Assembly: GCF_002078505.1 (NCBI RefSeq)
Contig: NZ_LUAV01000002.1
Coordinates: 447,447-511,446, forward strand
Length of the DNA: 64,000 nt
Direction of reading: 5' to 3'
Origin: Ensifer aridi
Lineage (GTDB): Bacteria; Pseudomonadota; Alphaproteobacteria; Rhizobiales; Rhizobiaceae
Part shown: piece by piece, positions 43,906 to 54,598 of the stretch
Position numbering within the stretch: the first letter of the stretch is position 1
Layout of the letters: each line of letters starts with the position of its first letter
Translations under genes and position numbers: made by a program
Notes under the pieces: generated by a model
Told to the model about the DNA's origin: nothing
Database searches by the model: none
What the model saw: the letters and a program-made list of their open reading frames with translations, nothing else

Positions 43906-44352
43906 ATGACCAAAGCATCCGTCGAGCACGCAAGCTTCACAATCGAACGCGTCTTCAAGGCATCACCCGCGCGGGTCTTTCAAGCCTTTGCCGATCCTGC
44001 CGCGCATGATCGCTGGTTCGTCAAGGCGGACAACTGGCCGGTGGCGGAATACAGCCACGACTTCCGCGTCGGCGGGCGCGACGGCAAGACCTTCTACTTT
44101 AACGAAACGGTCTATCTCGACATCGTCGAGAACCGGCGGATTATCTCCGCCTATACGATGGCGAAGGACGACCGGCGGATTTCCGCCTCGATCGCCACGG
44201 TCGACCTCATTCCGGAAGGCGCCGGCACGCGCGTCGTCTTCGCCGAACAGGCGGCCTTTTTGGACGGCCTCGACAAGGTCGAATATCGCCGCGACGGCTG
44301 GGAGCAGTTGATCGGCGCTCTCGCCGCCGAACGAAAGTCCGGCGCGGCCTGA
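43906..44352 (+). CDS. SRPBCC (AHSA1-like) family protein
   Basis: A 148-residue helix-grip protein of the AHSA1/START-like family. It starts FTIERVFKASPARVFQAFAD, then DPAAHDRWF, and has RVGGRDGKTFYFNETVYLDI and VVFAEQAAFLDGLDKVEYRR. The ATG at 43906 has AAGGATGAG upstream. Paired with a divergent HxlR regulator. The ligand is unknown. Between the two genes TGCAAC occurs twice, 17 nt apart (43797 and 43814), a possible regulator site. Confidence 0.88.
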   Translation: MTKASVEHASFTIERVFKASPARVFQAFADPAAHDRWFVKADNWPVAEYSHDFRVGGRDGKTFYFNETVYLDIVENRRIISAYTMAKDDRRISASIATVDLIPEGAGTRVVFAEQAAFLDGLDKVEYRRDGWEQLIGALAAERKSGAA

Positions 44353-44385
44353 GGAGCGGCCGTCATCTCAAAGGAAAAGGCGGCG

Positions 44386-44682
44386 TCAGTTCTTGTGCAG
44401 CCGAAGCGGGCGCGTCTTCTCCCGACCGATCGTGCCCTTCGCCTCGAAGTCGAGCTGCACCGTCTTCGACCATCAGGATACGCCCGCCTCGTCTGGAAAC
44501 AATTCCTGCGGCAGATGAGCGAAAATCCGCTCGCGGATTTCGGCGAGCGTCAAGCCAGGCACCTCCGACGGGATGACCGCGAGCAGGGCGGCCTTCATCG
44601 CCGCGTACTTGTCTGCATCGACCGAATAGGTCTTGCCCGGACGGATGACGTTCTCGACGGTAATCTTGCTGGACTTCGACAT
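44386..44682 (-). pseudogene. DUF6958-like small protein gene interrupted by a nonsense codon
   Basis: The minus-strand frame starts at ATG 44682 (MSKSSKITVENVIRPGKTYS) and hits TGA at codon 70 (44473-44475). In the same frame it continues WSKTVQLDFEAKGTIGREKT then RPLRLHKN to a second stop at 44386. I recall relatives of this family with WW at this place, so TGA probably replaced TGG. The N-terminal 69 residues could still be made. The downstream 28 codons remain well conserved in appearance, suggesting a recent change, a read error or recoding. Confidence 0.7.
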
Positions 44683-44741
44683 GATTCTTCCTCCGGTTTG
44701 CGTCCTAAGGACGATCGACGGAGGCGCGGCCCGACAAGGGC

Positions 44742-44780
44742 GAAAAAAAGGGCCGGCACCTCGCGGGCCGGCCCTCTTAA
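44742..44780 (-). terminator. Terminator after the fadB-like gene
   Basis: On the minus strand AGGGCCGGC...GCCGGCCCT forms a strong stem of about 9 bp with a short loop, followed by a run of T residues. It lies 25 nt after the stop of the FadB-like gene and ends the beta-oxidation operon. Confidence 0.85.
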
Positions 44781-44803
44781 CTTTCCCGGGTGCAGCGAGC
44801 GTC

Positions 44804-47017
44804 CTACGCCGCCTTCTGTGCCTCGCCGTAGGGGTCGAACCGTCCGTAGAAGGTCTCACCCTTCTCCGCCATCTCCTTCAGGAGCGGCGTCGGTTCGAAG
44901 TGGTCGCCATAATCCTTGGCGAGCGTCTCGCAGAGCTCGACGAAGACTTTGGCGCCCATGCCGTCGATATAGGAGAGCGTGCCGCCCGTGTAAGGTGCGA
45001 AGCCGAAGCCGAGGATCGAGCCGACGTCCGCCTCGCGCGGATCGGTGACGATGCCTTCCTCGATGGTGCGGGCGGCTTCCAGCGCGACCGTTGCGAGGAA
45101 GCGCCGCTTCAGCACCTCGACGTCGATCTTGTCGGCGTCCTTCTGCGGATAGAGTTCTTTGAGGCCCGGCCAGAGATATTTCTTGGCCGGCTTTGCCGGA
45201 TATTCGTAGAAGCCCTTGCCGTTCTTGCGGCCGCGCCGGTCGAGTTCGTCGACCATCTTGTTGATCAGCGCCATGTGCTTCGGATCGACGGCCTTGTCGC
45301 CGAGATCGGCGACGGTCGCCTTGAGGATCTTCTGGCTGAGATCGATCGCCACCTCGTCGTTGAGCGACAGCGGCCCGACCGGCATGCCGGCCATCTTGGC
45401 GGCGTTCTCGATCATCGCCGGCGGCACGCCTTCGATCAGCATGTCGTAGGCTTCGTGGATGTAGCGGAAGACGCAGCGGTTGACGTAGAAGCCGCGCGTG
45501 TCGTTGACGACGATCGGCGTCTTCTTGATGGCAGCGACATAGTCGAGCGCCGTCGCGAGCGCGCGGTCGCCCGTCTCCTTGCCGAGGATCACTTCCGTCA
45601 GCATCATCTTCTCCACCGGCGAGAAGAAGTGGATGCCGATGAACTGCTCCGGCCGTTTCGAGTTCTTCGCAAGCCCGGTGATCGGCAGCGTCGACGTATT
45701 CGAGGCGAAGATCGCATCTTCGGCGATCACCGCTTCCACCTTCTCGATCACGTCCTTCTTCACCTGCCGGTCCTCGAAAACCGCCTCGACGACGAGTCCG
45801 GCGTCCTTGAGATCACCGTAATCGCCCGAAGGCGTGATGCGGGAAAGCAGCGCCTCGCCTTCTTCCTTCGTCAGACGGCCCTTGCCGATCGAATCCTTGA
45901 CCAACCCTTCCGAATGCGCCTTGCCCTTCTCGGCCGCTTCCATATCGCGGTCGATGAGGGTGACTGGAATGCCGGCTGCGGCCGTCACATAGGCGATCGA
46001 CGCGCCCATAAAACCGGCGCCGACGACGCCGACCTTTTTGAGCTCCGTCTTCGGCACGCCGGCTGGCCGACGGGCACCCTTGCCGAGTTCCTGCATCGAG
46101 ATGAACAGCGACCGGATCATCGAGAAGGCTTCGGTCGTCTGCAGGATCTCGGTGAAATAGCGCTGCTCGATCTTGAGCGCCGTATCGAACGGCACCTGCA
46201 GGCCCTCATACACGCATTTCAGGATCGCAATGGCGCCCGGATAGTTGCCATAGGTCTCGCGGCGCAGAATGGCGGAGGCGGCCGGCCAGAGCTGCGCCGA
46301 AGCCGGCGTCCAGATCCCACCGCCCGGAAGCTTGAAGCCCTTCTCGTCCCAGGGCTGCACTGGCTTCAGGCCATTCTTGATCATCGCCTTGGCCGCCTCG
46401 ATCAGCTTGTCCGGATCGGCAACCTCGTGCAGGAGGCCCATGGCCTTGGCGCGCGCCGCCGTCAGCGATGAACCGGTCGTCATCATCTGCAGCGCGTCCT
46501 GCGTATTGGTGAGTCGCGGCACGCGTTGGGTGCCGCCGGCGCCCGGGAAGATGCCGACCTTGACCTCGGGGAGCGCGATCTTCACCGATTTCGCATTGGA
46601 GGCGACGCGGCCATGGCAGGCGAGCGATAGTTCGAAGGCACCGCCCATGCAGGTGCCGTTGATCGCCGAAACCCACGGCTTGCCGCAGGTTTCGAGCTTG
46701 CGAAAGAGCCCGCTCAGGCGGCCGACGAGGTCGAAGAGTTTCTTGGCGGCATTGTCCGGATCCTTCGACTTCTCTTCCGCCTGGAAGGCGAACATCGATT
46801 TGATCATCGAAAGGTCGGCGCCGCCAGAGAAGGACGATTTTCCGGATGTGATGACCACACCCTTGACGGCCGGATCGGCGGCCGTCTGATCGACGATCGC
46901 GTTGAGTTCCTCCATCACCTCCCGGGTGATGACGTTCATCGACCTGTCCGGCATGTCCCAGGTGACGAGGGCGATGCCGTCGGCGTCGGTTTCGATCTTG
47001 AAGTTCGTGTAAGACAT
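44804..47017 (-). CDS. Fatty acid oxidation multifunctional protein (enoyl-CoA hydratase/3-hydroxyacyl-CoA dehydrogenase)
   Basis: A 737-residue FadB/FadJ-type enzyme. The N-terminal crotonase domain (residues 1-200) has [20 protein letters not shown] and [20 protein letters not shown]. The dehydrogenase domain begins near residue 325 with [15 protein letters not shown] (NAD-binding). It continues with [20 protein letters not shown] and [20 protein letters not shown]. It hydrates trans-2-enoyl-CoA and oxidises 3-hydroxyacyl-CoA. Last in an operon with the thiolase (21 nt upstream) and an acyl-CoA dehydrogenase. In S. meliloti I recall this locus as fadB-fadA-like (SMc02227-02229). Confidence 0.93.
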   Translation of the reverse strand: MSYTNFKIETDADGIALVTWDMPDRSMNVITREVMEELNAIVDQTAADPAVKGVVITSGKSSFSGGADLSMIKSMFAFQAEEKSKDPDNAAKKLFDLVGRLSGLFRKLETCGKPWVSAINGTCMGGAFELSLACHGRVASNAKSVKIALPEVKVGIFPGAGGTQRVPRLTNTQDALQMMTTGSSLTAARAKAMGLLHEVADPDKLIEAAKAMIKNGLKPVQPWDEKGFKLPGGGIWTPASAQLWPAASAILRRETYGNYPGAIAILKCVYEGLQVPFDTALKIEQRYFTEILQTTEAFSMIRSLFISMQELGKGARRPAGVPKTELKKVGVVGAGFMGASIAYVTAAAGIPVTLIDRDMEAAEKGKAHSEGLVKDSIGKGRLTKEEGEALLSRITPSGDYGDLKDAGLVVEAVFEDRQVKKDVIEKVEAVIAEDAIFASNTSTLPITGLAKNSKRPEQFIGIHFFSPVEKMMLTEVILGKETGDRALATALDYVAAIKKTPIVVNDTRGFYVNRCVFRYIHEAYDMLIEGVPPAMIENAAKMAGMPVGPLSLNDEVAIDLSQKILKATVADLGDKAVDPKHMALINKMVDELDRRGRKNGKGFYEYPAKPAKKYLWPGLKELYPQKDADKIDVEVLKRRFLATVALEAARTIEEGIVTDPREADVGSILGFGFAPYTGGTLSYIDGMGAKVFVELCETLAKDYGDHFEPTPLLKEMAEKGETFYGRFDPYGEAQKAA

Positions 47018-47038
47018 ATTCTCTCTCCCGGGGATCGA

Positions 47039-48247
47039 TCAGACGCGTTCGATGATCGTGGCGGTGCCCATGCCGGCGCCGATGCACAGCGTCACCAGAG
47101 CGGTGTTCAAATCGCGACGCTCGAGCTCGTCGAGCACGGTGCCGAGGATCATCGCGCCGGTCGCGCCGAGCGGATGGCCCATGGCGATCGCGCCGCCATT
47201 GACGTTGATCTGGTCGTGCGGAATGTCGAACGCCTGCATGTAGCGAAGAACGACGGCGGCAAAAGCCTCGTTGAGCTCGAAAAGGTCGATGTCCGAAAGC
47301 TTCATGTCGGCGCGCTTCAGGAGCTTTTCGGTGACGTCGACGGGGCCGGTCAACATCAGCGCCGGATCGGATCCGATATTGGCGAAGGCGCGGATGCGCG
47401 CGCGCGGCTTCAGCCCCATGGCTTCGCCGCCGGACCTGGAGCCGAGCAGCACCGCAGCGGCGCCGTCGACTATGCCGGAGGAATTGCCGGCATGGTGAAC
47501 ATAGTTGACCCGCTCGATTTCCGGATGCGCCTGGATCGCGACGGCCTCGAAGCCGCCCATCTCGCCGGGCATCTGGAAGGAGGGATTGAGCGAAGCGAGC
47601 GCCTGCATGTCGGTCCCGGGGCGCATGTGCTCGTCGCGGTCGAGGATCGTCAGGCCGTTCTGGTCCTTGACCGGCATGACCGACTTCTCGAAATAGCCCT
47701 TCTCCCAGGCATTGGCTGCGCGCTTCTGACTTTCGACCGCGTAGGCATCGACGTCATCGCGGGAGAAGCCGTATTTCGTTGCGATCAGATCGGCGGAGAC
47801 GCCCTGCGGCATGAAATAGGCTGGAAGGTTGACGGAAGGATCCATGAACCAGGCGCCGCCGGACATGCCGAGGCCGACGCGCGACATCGACTCCACGCCG
47901 CCGGCGATCACGATGTCGTCCGCTCCTTGCGCGATCTTGGCGGCGCCGAAATTGACGGCATCGAGGCCGGATGCGCAAAAGCGGGAAATCTGCATCCCCG
48001 GCGCGCGCGTGGAATAACCCGCTTCGAAGGCTGCCGCCTTCGGAATCACCGCGCCGGCATCCATGACCGGATCGACGCAGCCCATGATGATGTCGTCGAC
48101 CGTCGATGTGTCGAGCCCGTTACGGTCGCGCACGGCCTCCAGCACCTTGGCGGCGAGGCGGACGGAGGGCACCTCGTGCAGCGCACCATCCTTCTTGCCA
48201 CGGCCGCGCGGCGTGCGCACGTGGTCGTAAACGAAGACTTTCGTCAT
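47039..48247 (-). CDS. Acetyl-CoA acyltransferase (thiolase)
   Basis: A 402-residue thiolase. Active-site Cys in [20 protein letters not shown] (near residue 90), base His in [20 protein letters not shown], and the C-terminal Cys in [19 protein letters not shown]. It cleaves 3-ketoacyl-CoA to acetyl-CoA and a shortened acyl-CoA. The ATG at 48247 has GGGAG upstream; the open frame beyond it is not used. Between it and the acyl-CoA dehydrogenase lie 107 nt without a clear terminator, so the operon likely continues. Confidence 0.94.
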   Translation of the reverse strand: MTKVFVYDHVRTPRGRGKKDGALHEVPSVRLAAKVLEAVRDRNGLDTSTVDDIIMGCVDPVMDAGAVIPKAAAFEAGYSTRAPGMQISRFCASGLDAVNFGAAKIAQGADDIVIAGGVESMSRVGLGMSGGAWFMDPSVNLPAYFMPQGVSADLIATKYGFSRDDVDAYAVESQKRAANAWEKGYFEKSVMPVKDQNGLTILDRDEHMRPGTDMQALASLNPSFQMPGEMGGFEAVAIQAHPEIERVNYVHHAGNSSGIVDGAAAVLLGSRSGGEAMGLKPRARIRAFANIGSDPALMLTGPVDVTEKLLKRADMKLSDIDLFELNEAFAAVVLRYMQAFDIPHDQINVNGGAIAMGHPLGATGAMILGTVLDELERRDLNTALVTLCIGAGMGTATIIERV

Positions 48248-48354
48248 CTCTTGCTCTCCCTTTCGGCGGCACTCCCTTGGGCCGCGCAATTACCACATGG
48301 AGCGGAATTCAGGTGGAAGACCGCTCACATTCTCCATCCGGCTCCAGTCTGAAA

Positions 48355-50151
48355 TCAGAAGGCCGCGGCGTCCAGCGCCATCAGCGTGTCGGCGCCTGTT
48401 TCGATGCGGGCCTTGCGCAGTGCCGTCTCCGGCATGATGCGTTCCATGAAGAACTTTGCTGTGATCAGCTTGTTCTTGAGATAGTCCGCGCGTGCGGTTT
48501 CGCCAGCGGCAAGCTTCTCTTCTGCCGTCTTGGCGATCTTCGCCCACATGTAGCCGAGCACGACGAGTCCGAAGAGGTGCATGTAGTCGGTCGAGCCGGC
48601 ACCGGCATTGTCGGGTTTTGCCATAGCGTTCTGCATGAACCACATCGTGGCCGCCTGCAGGTCGTTCAGCCCCTTCTTCAGCGCCTTGGCATAGCCGGAA
48701 AGCCTCTCGTCGTTGCGGTTCTCCTCGCAGAAATCGCCGATCTCCTTGAACAGTGCCATGACGGCGCGGCCGCCGTTCAGCGCAAGCTTGCGGCCGACGA
48801 GATCCAGCGCCTGAATGCCGTTGGCGCCCTCGTAGATCATGGCGATGCGGGCGTCGCGCACATACTGGCTCATGCCATGCTCTTCGATATATCCGTGGCC
48901 GCCGAAGACCTGCTGCGCCATCACGGCATGTTCGAAGCCCTTGTCGGTCATGACCCCCTTGAGGATCGGCGTCATCAGGCCGAGGATGTCGTCAGCGGCC
49001 TGGCGCTCCGCTTCGTTGTCGGAACGGTGGGCGATATCGGATTTGAGGGCCGTCCAAAGCGTGAAGGCGCGGCCGCCCTCGTTGAAGGCCTTGATCGTCA
49101 TTAGTGAGCGGCGCACGTCCGGATGGACGATGATCGGGTCCGCCTTCTGGTCGGGCGCCTTGGCGCCGGAAAGCGAGCGGCCCTGGAGGCGTTCGCGCGC
49201 GTAGTTGGCAGCGTTCTGATAGGCGACCTCGGCAATCGCCAGCCCCTGCATGCCGACGGCAAGGCGGGCTTCGTTCATCATCACGAACATGGCGCTGAGA
49301 CCCTTGTTCTCCGCGCCGATAAGATAGCCGGTCGCCTCGTCATAGTTCATGACGCAGGTTGAGTTGCCGTGAATGCCCATCTTGTGTTCAATCGCTCCGC
49401 AGGAAACGCCGTTGCGCTCACCCGGTTCGCCGCTGTCAGTCAGCTTGAACTTCGGCACGATGAAGAGCGAGATACCCTTGACGCCTTCCGGTGCCCCTTC
49501 GATACGGGCGAGCACCAGATGGATGATGTTCTCGGCCATGTCGTGTTCACCGGCGGAGATGAAGATCTTCTGCCCGGAGATCTTGTAGGACCCGTCGCCG
49601 TTCGGCACGGCCTTGGTGCGAAGCAGGCCGAGATCGGTGCCGCAATGGGGCTCGGTCAGGTTCATGGTCCCGGTCCAGGTGCCTTCCACCATTTTCGGCA
49701 GGTAGGCGCGCTTCTGCTCCTCGGAGCCGTGCACGAGGATGGCGGCGATTGCTCCTTGCGTCAGGCCCGGATACATCATCAGCGACATGTTCGCGGCAGA
49801 GAAGAATTCGCCGACGGCGGTGTGAAGCGTGTAGGGCAGGCCCTGCCCTCCGAATTCCTCCGGCGCGGCGAGGCCCAGCCAGCCGCCCTCGCGATAGAGA
49901 TCGTAGGCCTTCTTGAAGCCAGTCGGCGTGATGACCGAGCCGTCGTCGTGACGCGTGCAGCCTTCCTGATCGCCGGAAAGATTGATCGGGAAGAGCTCTT
50001 CCTCGGCGAGCCTGGCGGCCTCGCCGAGGATTGCCGCCACCATGTCCGGCGTTGCATCCGCAAAACCCGGCAGGTTGTGGTAGCGCTCGATGCCGAGCAC
50101 GTCGTTGAGGATGAACAGGGTGTCGTCAACCGGAGCCTTGTAGATGGGCAT
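48355..50151 (-). CDS. Acyl-CoA dehydrogenase (FadE-like)
   Basis: A 598-residue flavoprotein, the long type with an extra C-terminal domain. Features: [20 protein letters not shown] at the N-terminus, [60 protein letters not shown] and [20 protein letters not shown] (FAD/active-site region), [18 protein letters not shown]. It oxidises acyl-CoA to enoyl-CoA. ATG 50151 has GAGGG 8 nt upstream. First gene of the operon with thiolase and FadB-like protein. A 24-nt operator lies 114 nt upstream. Confidence 0.93.
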   Translation of the reverse strand: MPIYKAPVDDTLFILNDVLGIERYHNLPGFADATPDMVAAILGEAARLAEEELFPINLSGDQEGCTRHDDGSVITPTGFKKAYDLYREGGWLGLAAPEEFGGQGLPYTLHTAVGEFFSAANMSLMMYPGLTQGAIAAILVHGSEEQKRAYLPKMVEGTWTGTMNLTEPHCGTDLGLLRTKAVPNGDGSYKISGQKIFISAGEHDMAENIIHLVLARIEGAPEGVKGISLFIVPKFKLTDSGEPGERNGVSCGAIEHKMGIHGNSTCVMNYDEATGYLIGAENKGLSAMFVMMNEARLAVGMQGLAIAEVAYQNAANYARERLQGRSLSGAKAPDQKADPIIVHPDVRRSLMTIKAFNEGGRAFTLWTALKSDIAHRSDNEAERQAADDILGLMTPILKGVMTDKGFEHAVMAQQVFGGHGYIEEHGMSQYVRDARIAMIYEGANGIQALDLVGRKLALNGGRAVMALFKEIGDFCEENRNDERLSGYAKALKKGLNDLQAATMWFMQNAMAKPDNAGAGSTDYMHLFGLVVLGYMWAKIAKTAEEKLAAGETARADYLKNKLITAKFFMERIMPETALRKARIETGADTLMALDAAAF

Positions 50152-50265
50152 TCTTTCCCTCGTCTTGATATCCCTTCGGGTCGCGCCGCGCGGCATCCCC
50201 GATTCCTGCCGTTTCGAGCGTACACCGACGCCCGCTGTCGCAATACCAAGACGACGCTACAAAAT

Positions 50266-50289
50266 TTTGACGTTTGCGTAAACGTCAAA
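50266..50289. promoter_or_regulatory. 24-nt palindromic operator upstream of the beta-oxidation operon
   Basis: Identical base for base to the site at 19955-19978: arms TTTGACGTTT and AAACGTCAAA around GCGT. It lies in the leader or promoter region of the acyl-CoA dehydrogenase gene. A single transcription factor should control both loci. Confidence 0.75.
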
Positions 50290-50395
50290 AACATCATCGC
50301 GAAAGTTTCACGAGCGCAATCGCCGGCGGCCGGAAATGCGATGCGAGCAGGCCCGGCCGGGCGAGAGAGGATAAATCGTTAAAAAATCAGAGTGA

Positions 50396-50411
50396 TTAAC
50401 GGCTTGTTTAC
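50396..50411 (+). promoter_or_regulatory. CtrA-like site upstream of the PodJ-like gene
   Basis: TTAA-CGGCTTG-TTTAC matches the CtrA consensus TTAA-N7-TTAAC with one mismatch, in an AT-rich patch about 180 nt before the start codon. In Caulobacter podJ is cell-cycle regulated. Short sites arise by chance, so confidence is limited. Confidence 0.45.
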
Positions 50412-50589
50412 CACGTTTAATGAATTGTGCGCTTTGAGATGGTCAAAGCCGCAACCCGTCCGGTCCTCGCATTGTTGTGGCTTTGCCCGCATCGGCTTTG
50501 CCGCCGAAGCGACGAGGGCTGGGGTCGTTCGCGGCGGCGTCGATGATGGTAGAAGACATAGGGCGAAGGGACATAGGGGCGAAGAGACA

Positions 50590-53500
50590 ATGAGCGGATC
50601 ACGATCCAACTCTCAGCGCACGGGCAACCCGTCCTTTGGCGACAGGCCGTCGCTCGATGCCCTGAACCGCACCATCGAGGGGCTCGAGGCCCGCATCGAA
50701 GGCCTTATGGGCAGCGTTAGCCGTGAGCCGCACCAGCCGGAGCGGCAGCGTCCGACGGCAAGCGACGCCGTTTCCGAAATTCTCCAGCGCCAGCGCGCCC
50801 TGAACGCCGCACGCGAGCGGCCGCTGCGCGAACGCATCCCGCCGCGAGAGGCCGATCGCCTTGCATCAAGCCGCCCCACGGACGAGGCACCGTACCAATC
50901 TGCTTATGCGGCAGCGCCTCCGCCGGCGCGGTCTTCGGGCGCGGCCGACATCGCCGAGGCACTGGTGGGTCTGAGGCAGGACCTGAAGCGTGACATCAGC
51001 GACGGGCTTTCCCGCGAGATGCATGCTCTTCGATCGGAAATCCGCGGCATCAAGGTCGAAGCCGCCCAGGACCGCCGCTTCGCCGAGGATGTCCGGGACG
51101 AGATCGAGCGCCTTGCCGCCGGCATCAAGGAGCTTGGGCGGCAGGCCTCGCCCTCCGAGGCCGATGCGCTGAGGACGGAGTTCGACGACTTGCGAGCCAT
51201 GATCGACGGGCTCGCGCGCGAAGACAGCATGCGCCGCATGGAAAATCGTTGGAACGGCGTCGAGGACCGGTTGAACGCCTTCGACCAGAATCGCGATGAC
51301 GAACTGCTCGCGCTCGCCTATCGCCTTGACGAGATCAAGTCGCAGATCAACGCCTTGAACAAAGGATCGGCAGTCGAGGTTTTGGAGAACAAGCTCGTCG
51401 CGGTCGCGCAGGCTATAGAGCTGCTCGGACGCCAGATCCAGCCGGACGACAGACGCTTTGCCTCGCAATTCGCCGATCTCGACGCTCGGCTCGACGAAAT
51501 CAGCCGCGCTATCGCCGCCGGCAGCCGCAATGCGGCCGGGCTCGACACGTCCTTCATCAACCGCCTGGAGAATAGGCTCGGTGATCTGTCGCGCCACGTC
51601 GAGGCTCTTTCGCGCCCGAGCGATTCCGGCCTCGGGGCACGCATCGAGGCGTTGACGGCGCGCGTGGAGGATCTTGCCGGCGAAAGAGCGGCGGCCCGGC
51701 TCGAGGAGCGTCTCGATCAGCTTTCCGCATTGCTCGAACGCAGCCAGTGGAACGCGCAGCCAGATATTGCCGACCATCTCGCCGATATTTCCAGGAAGAT
51801 CGAGATCCTCGGTGAAGGCAGCATCAACGACGCGCTGTCGGCGCGGCTCGACCATCTCGTCCGGCGCATCGACGAGCTCGACATGCACGTCGAGCCCTCG
51901 GCCTCGGATACGCGCTTCGGCCGTCTCGAAGACCGCCTTGCCGATATCGCGCAGCGGCTGGAGGAGACACACGCGGCGCCCTTCGACGACGGCGAGGCGC
52001 TGCGCAGCCTCGAAGCGCAGATCAGCAACCTTTCGACGCTGATCAGTCAGCCGCGGCATGACGGTAACGTGCCGGCGGACTTCGAAAACCGCATGACCGC
52101 GCTCGAAGATTATCTTGCGACCAGCGACGAATACATCATCGAGGCCGCCCGCCAGGCCGCCGAAGCGGTGATGGAGGCCTATGCGAGAAACGGTGCAGCG
52201 CAGATGTCGGCAGGCGCCGACATGGCGGCCATTTCGGCGCTTGCCGAAGACCTCAGGATCTTGGAGGAGCTCAGCCGCTCGAGCGACGAAAGAACCGCCC
52301 GGACCTTCGAGGCGCTGCATGAAACGCTGGTTCATATTGCCGAAAAACTGGAGCGGCTCGAGGAGCGCGGACCGGTGCCGCTTCGTGAGGTTCAGCGAAA
52401 CCTTGCCAGACAGACGGCGGCGGAGCCGGAATTCGCGGGCCCCTTCGACGATGGTGAATCGGACGAAGGCGACGGCGAGCTCAAGCGCAAGGTGCGCGGG
52501 CTGCAGACGGAAGATGGCGCCGCCGTAGCGGTCGAAGAAGCTGCGGCTCCGGCGGCAGCGATGGCTTCCGTCGATGTCACTACGGTCGGCGGTGGTGGGC
52601 TCAGGGCGGAGGCGCGTGCGGCAAAGACGAGCCTGCTCGCCGGCCTGACCCGGCGGTTCGCGGCCAAGCGCATTGAGGCGGCCCCGGCGCAGGCCCGGCA
52701 GATGGTGGAGCCCGCTCCCTCGATCGATCCCTCCGAAATGCTTGCACCGGAGGATGCCAATCAGCTCCTCGAACCAGGCTCCGGCGTGCCGGACGTCAAG
52801 AAGATTCTCGAGCGCGTCCGGGCCGGCCAGATGGCCCGCGGTGGTCAGCAGGCTTCCGAGGGTGAGAAGCCGGATTTCATCGCGGCGGCACGCCGGGCGG
52901 CGCAGTTGGCCGTCGAGGAATCCGATACGCTGAGCCGCGGCAAAGAGAGGGGCGCGTCATCGGCCGTCCGCGGCGCGCTTGCCCGCCACCGCCGCCCGAT
53001 CCTGATTGCAGTCGGCGCCGTATTGCTCGCCATTATGTCCTATCCGCTCGTCAGCACGGTTCTGAAAGGCAAGGAGGCGCCGAGCCTTCCGCCGCCTGCG
53101 GCGATCGAGCGCAAGGCGGATGCGCAAATTACTCATCCGAAGGCCGTCGACGACCGCTTCGCGGCTGCGGCCCCTGCCGCCGCACCCGCTGCCGAAGAGC
53201 CGAAGGCCGAGGCTCCCATTGAGAAGGCCGGAACACCTGCGGTCGCGATGTCTGAAACCGTAGCGCAACCTGCCGCCGGTTCGGATAAGGGCGAGGCGGG
53301 CGTCGCGGGCCCGGCGCCGATGCTGCAGCCCACGGCCGAACAGCCGCAGACAGGACCGGTCTCGACGTTCCAGCCGTCTTCGCAAGGAGAGGGCAAGGGA
53401 GACGCCTTTGAAGCAACCAAGGCGAGCGAGATCGTATTGCCGGACGGTTTCGGTCCGCCCGCGCTGGTGACGGCGGCCAAAGGCGGCGATCCTCTGGCTT

Positions 53501-54285
53501 TCTACGAGATCGCAGCGCGTTTCACGGAAGGACGCGGGGTCGAGAAGGACCTGGCGGAAGCCGTGAAATGGTATCAGCGCGCGGCCGATGCCGGCGTGGT
53601 GCCGGCCGAATACCGGCTCGCCAATCTGTACGAGAAGGGCGCGGGTGTCGCGCGCGACGCGGCCAAGGCCAAGGAGCTTTATCGGAAGGCTGCCGCGGCC
53701 GGTAACGCCAGCGCGATCCACAATCTCGCGGTCATGCTCGCAAGCGGCCGCGACGGCGCTCCGGACTTCGCCGAGGCAGGCAAATGGTTCGAGAAAGCCG
53801 CCAATCTGGGCGTGCGCGACAGCCAGTTCAACCTCGCCGTTCTCTATGCGCGCGGCAACGGCGTCGCCCAGAGCCTCGAAGAGTCCTACAAGTGGTTCGC
53901 GATCGCTGCCCGCGACGGCGACAAGGATGCGGCGGAAAAGCGTGATGAGGTCGCCAAGGCCTTGAAGCCGGAACAGCTTTCGAGCGCGAAGGCCAAGGCC
54001 GATGCCTGGAAGGCGCAGCCGCTCGACGCCAAGGCGAACACGGTCGATGTTCCGGACGCCTGGGTCGGTCCGCCGACCAAGACGGCCAGCGTCGACATGA
54101 CCAAGGCAGTGCGCAATATCCAGGCGATCCTCAACAACAACGGTTTCGACGCCGGCAAGCCGGATGGCCAGATGGGCAAGAAGACGGTCGCCGCCATCAA
54201 GGCCTTCCAGGAATCGGTTGGTCAGGAGCCGACCGGGGAAATCACCGACGGGCTGGTGCGCGAACTGCTGAAGCGTAATTCTTAG
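50590..54285 (+). CDS. podJ: PodJ-like polar localisation protein
   Basis: A 1231-residue protein. The cytoplasmic N-terminus (to about residue 800) is rich in coiled coil with heptads such as LENRLGDLSRHVEALSRPSD and repeated LDHL/IDEL units. A single span lies near residues 801-823 (PILIAVGAVLLAIMSYPLVS). The periplasmic part has a Pro/Ala linker, three to four Sel1 TPR repeats (FTEGRGVEKDLAEAVKWYQR, then AADAGVVPAEYRLANLYEKG; residues about 957-1125), and a C-terminal peptidoglycan-binding domain (RNIQAILNNNGFDAGKPDGQ). This order is that of PodJ, which organises cell poles. Start ATG 50590 has a weak GAAGAG. Confidence 0.88.
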   Translation: MSGSRSNSQRTGNPSFGDRPSLDALNRTIEGLEARIEGLMGSVSREPHQPERQRPTASDAVSEILQRQRALNAARERPLRERIPPREADRLASSRPTDEAPYQSAYAAAPPPARSSGAADIAEALVGLRQDLKRDISDGLSREMHALRSEIRGIKVEAAQDRRFAEDVRDEIERLAAGIKELGRQASPSEADALRTEFDDLRAMIDGLAREDSMRRMENRWNGVEDRLNAFDQNRDDELLALAYRLDEIKSQINALNKGSAVEVLENKLVAVAQAIELLGRQIQPDDRRFASQFADLDARLDEISRAIAAGSRNAAGLDTSFINRLENRLGDLSRHVEALSRPSDSGLGARIEALTARVEDLAGERAAARLEERLDQLSALLERSQWNAQPDIADHLADISRKIEILGEGSINDALSARLDHLVRRIDELDMHVEPSASDTRFGRLEDRLADIAQRLEETHAAPFDDGEALRSLEAQISNLSTLISQPRHDGNVPADFENRMTALEDYLATSDEYIIEAARQAAEAVMEAYARNGAAQMSAGADMAAISALAEDLRILEELSRSSDERTARTFEALHETLVHIAEKLERLEERGPVPLREVQRNLARQTAAEPEFAGPFDDGESDEGDGELKRKVRGLQTEDGAAVAVEEAAAPAAAMASVDVTTVGGGGLRAEARAAKTSLLAGLTRRFAAKRIEAAPAQARQMVEPAPSIDPSEMLAPEDANQLLEPGSGVPDVKKILERVRAGQMARGGQQASEGEKPDFIAAARRAAQLAVEESDTLSRGKERGASSAVRGALARHRRPILIAVGAVLLAIMSYPLVSTVLKGKEAPSLPPPAAIERKADAQITHPKAVDDRFAAAAPAAAPAAEEPKAEAPIEKAGTPAVAMSETVAQPAAGSDKGEAGVAGPAPMLQPTAEQPQTGPVSTFQPSSQGEGKGDAFEATKASEIVLPDGFGPPALVTAAKGGDPLAFYEIAARFTEGRGVEKDLAEAVKWYQRAADAGVVPAEYRLANLYEKGAGVARDAAKAKELYRKAAAAGNASAIHNLAVMLASGRDGAPDFAEAGKWFEKAANLGVRDSQFNLAVLYARGNGVAQSLEESYKWFAIAARDGDKDAAEKRDEVAKALKPEQLSSAKAKADAWKAQPLDAKANTVDVPDAWVGPPTKTASVDMTKAVRNIQAILNNNGFDAGKPDGQMGKKTVAAIKAFQESVGQEPTGEITDGLVRELLKRNS

Positions 54286-54598
54286 CCCAGGAAGGGCATT
54301 GCGGGCCCGCCCCGGCGGCGCCGCGCCATGTATCTGAAAAGGTTGACAGCCCGCGCCTAGGGGCGCATGACGAAAAGCGTCGCCTTTTCTCCCCCGGAGC
54401 TGGGCGGTCCCATATACATCCCTGTCCGTGGTGAATCACGTACCACTTTGAAGGATCACGCCGCGCGCCTCTCCGGACGCGTGAAGGCCCGCGGATAATT
54501 TTGGGACATTGCACAATTCCTCAATCCATTCGGGTTAGGAATTGTCGAGGAGCAATTTCCGCCCGCCTTGCGGGCCGCTGGCGCATCGAGGTTCGGCC
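54286..54598. other. Intergenic region with a hairpin before the TauE-like gene
   Basis: A 313-nt gap. It contains a GC-rich dyad after the podJ stop (54297-54330, GGGCCCGCCCCGGCGGCGCC) and a perfect inverted repeat ACAATTCCT/AGGAATTGT at 54513-54545, with a 15-nt loop, just before GAGGAGC. No gene was recognised. The hairpin might affect translation or termination ahead of the next gene. Confidence 0.5.

Larger units (their letters stand above)
50152..50589. other. Divergent region between the acyl-CoA dehydrogenase and the PodJ-like gene
   Basis: This 438-nt region contains the 24-nt operator (50266-50289), one GANTC site (GATTC at about 50199), and an AT-rich patch at 50375-50430 with a CtrA-like box. 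The frame that runs through it towards the PodJ-like protein is Arg/Cys-rich and not coding. Divergent promoters for the beta-oxidation operon and the PodJ-like gene are expected here. Confidence 0.6.
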
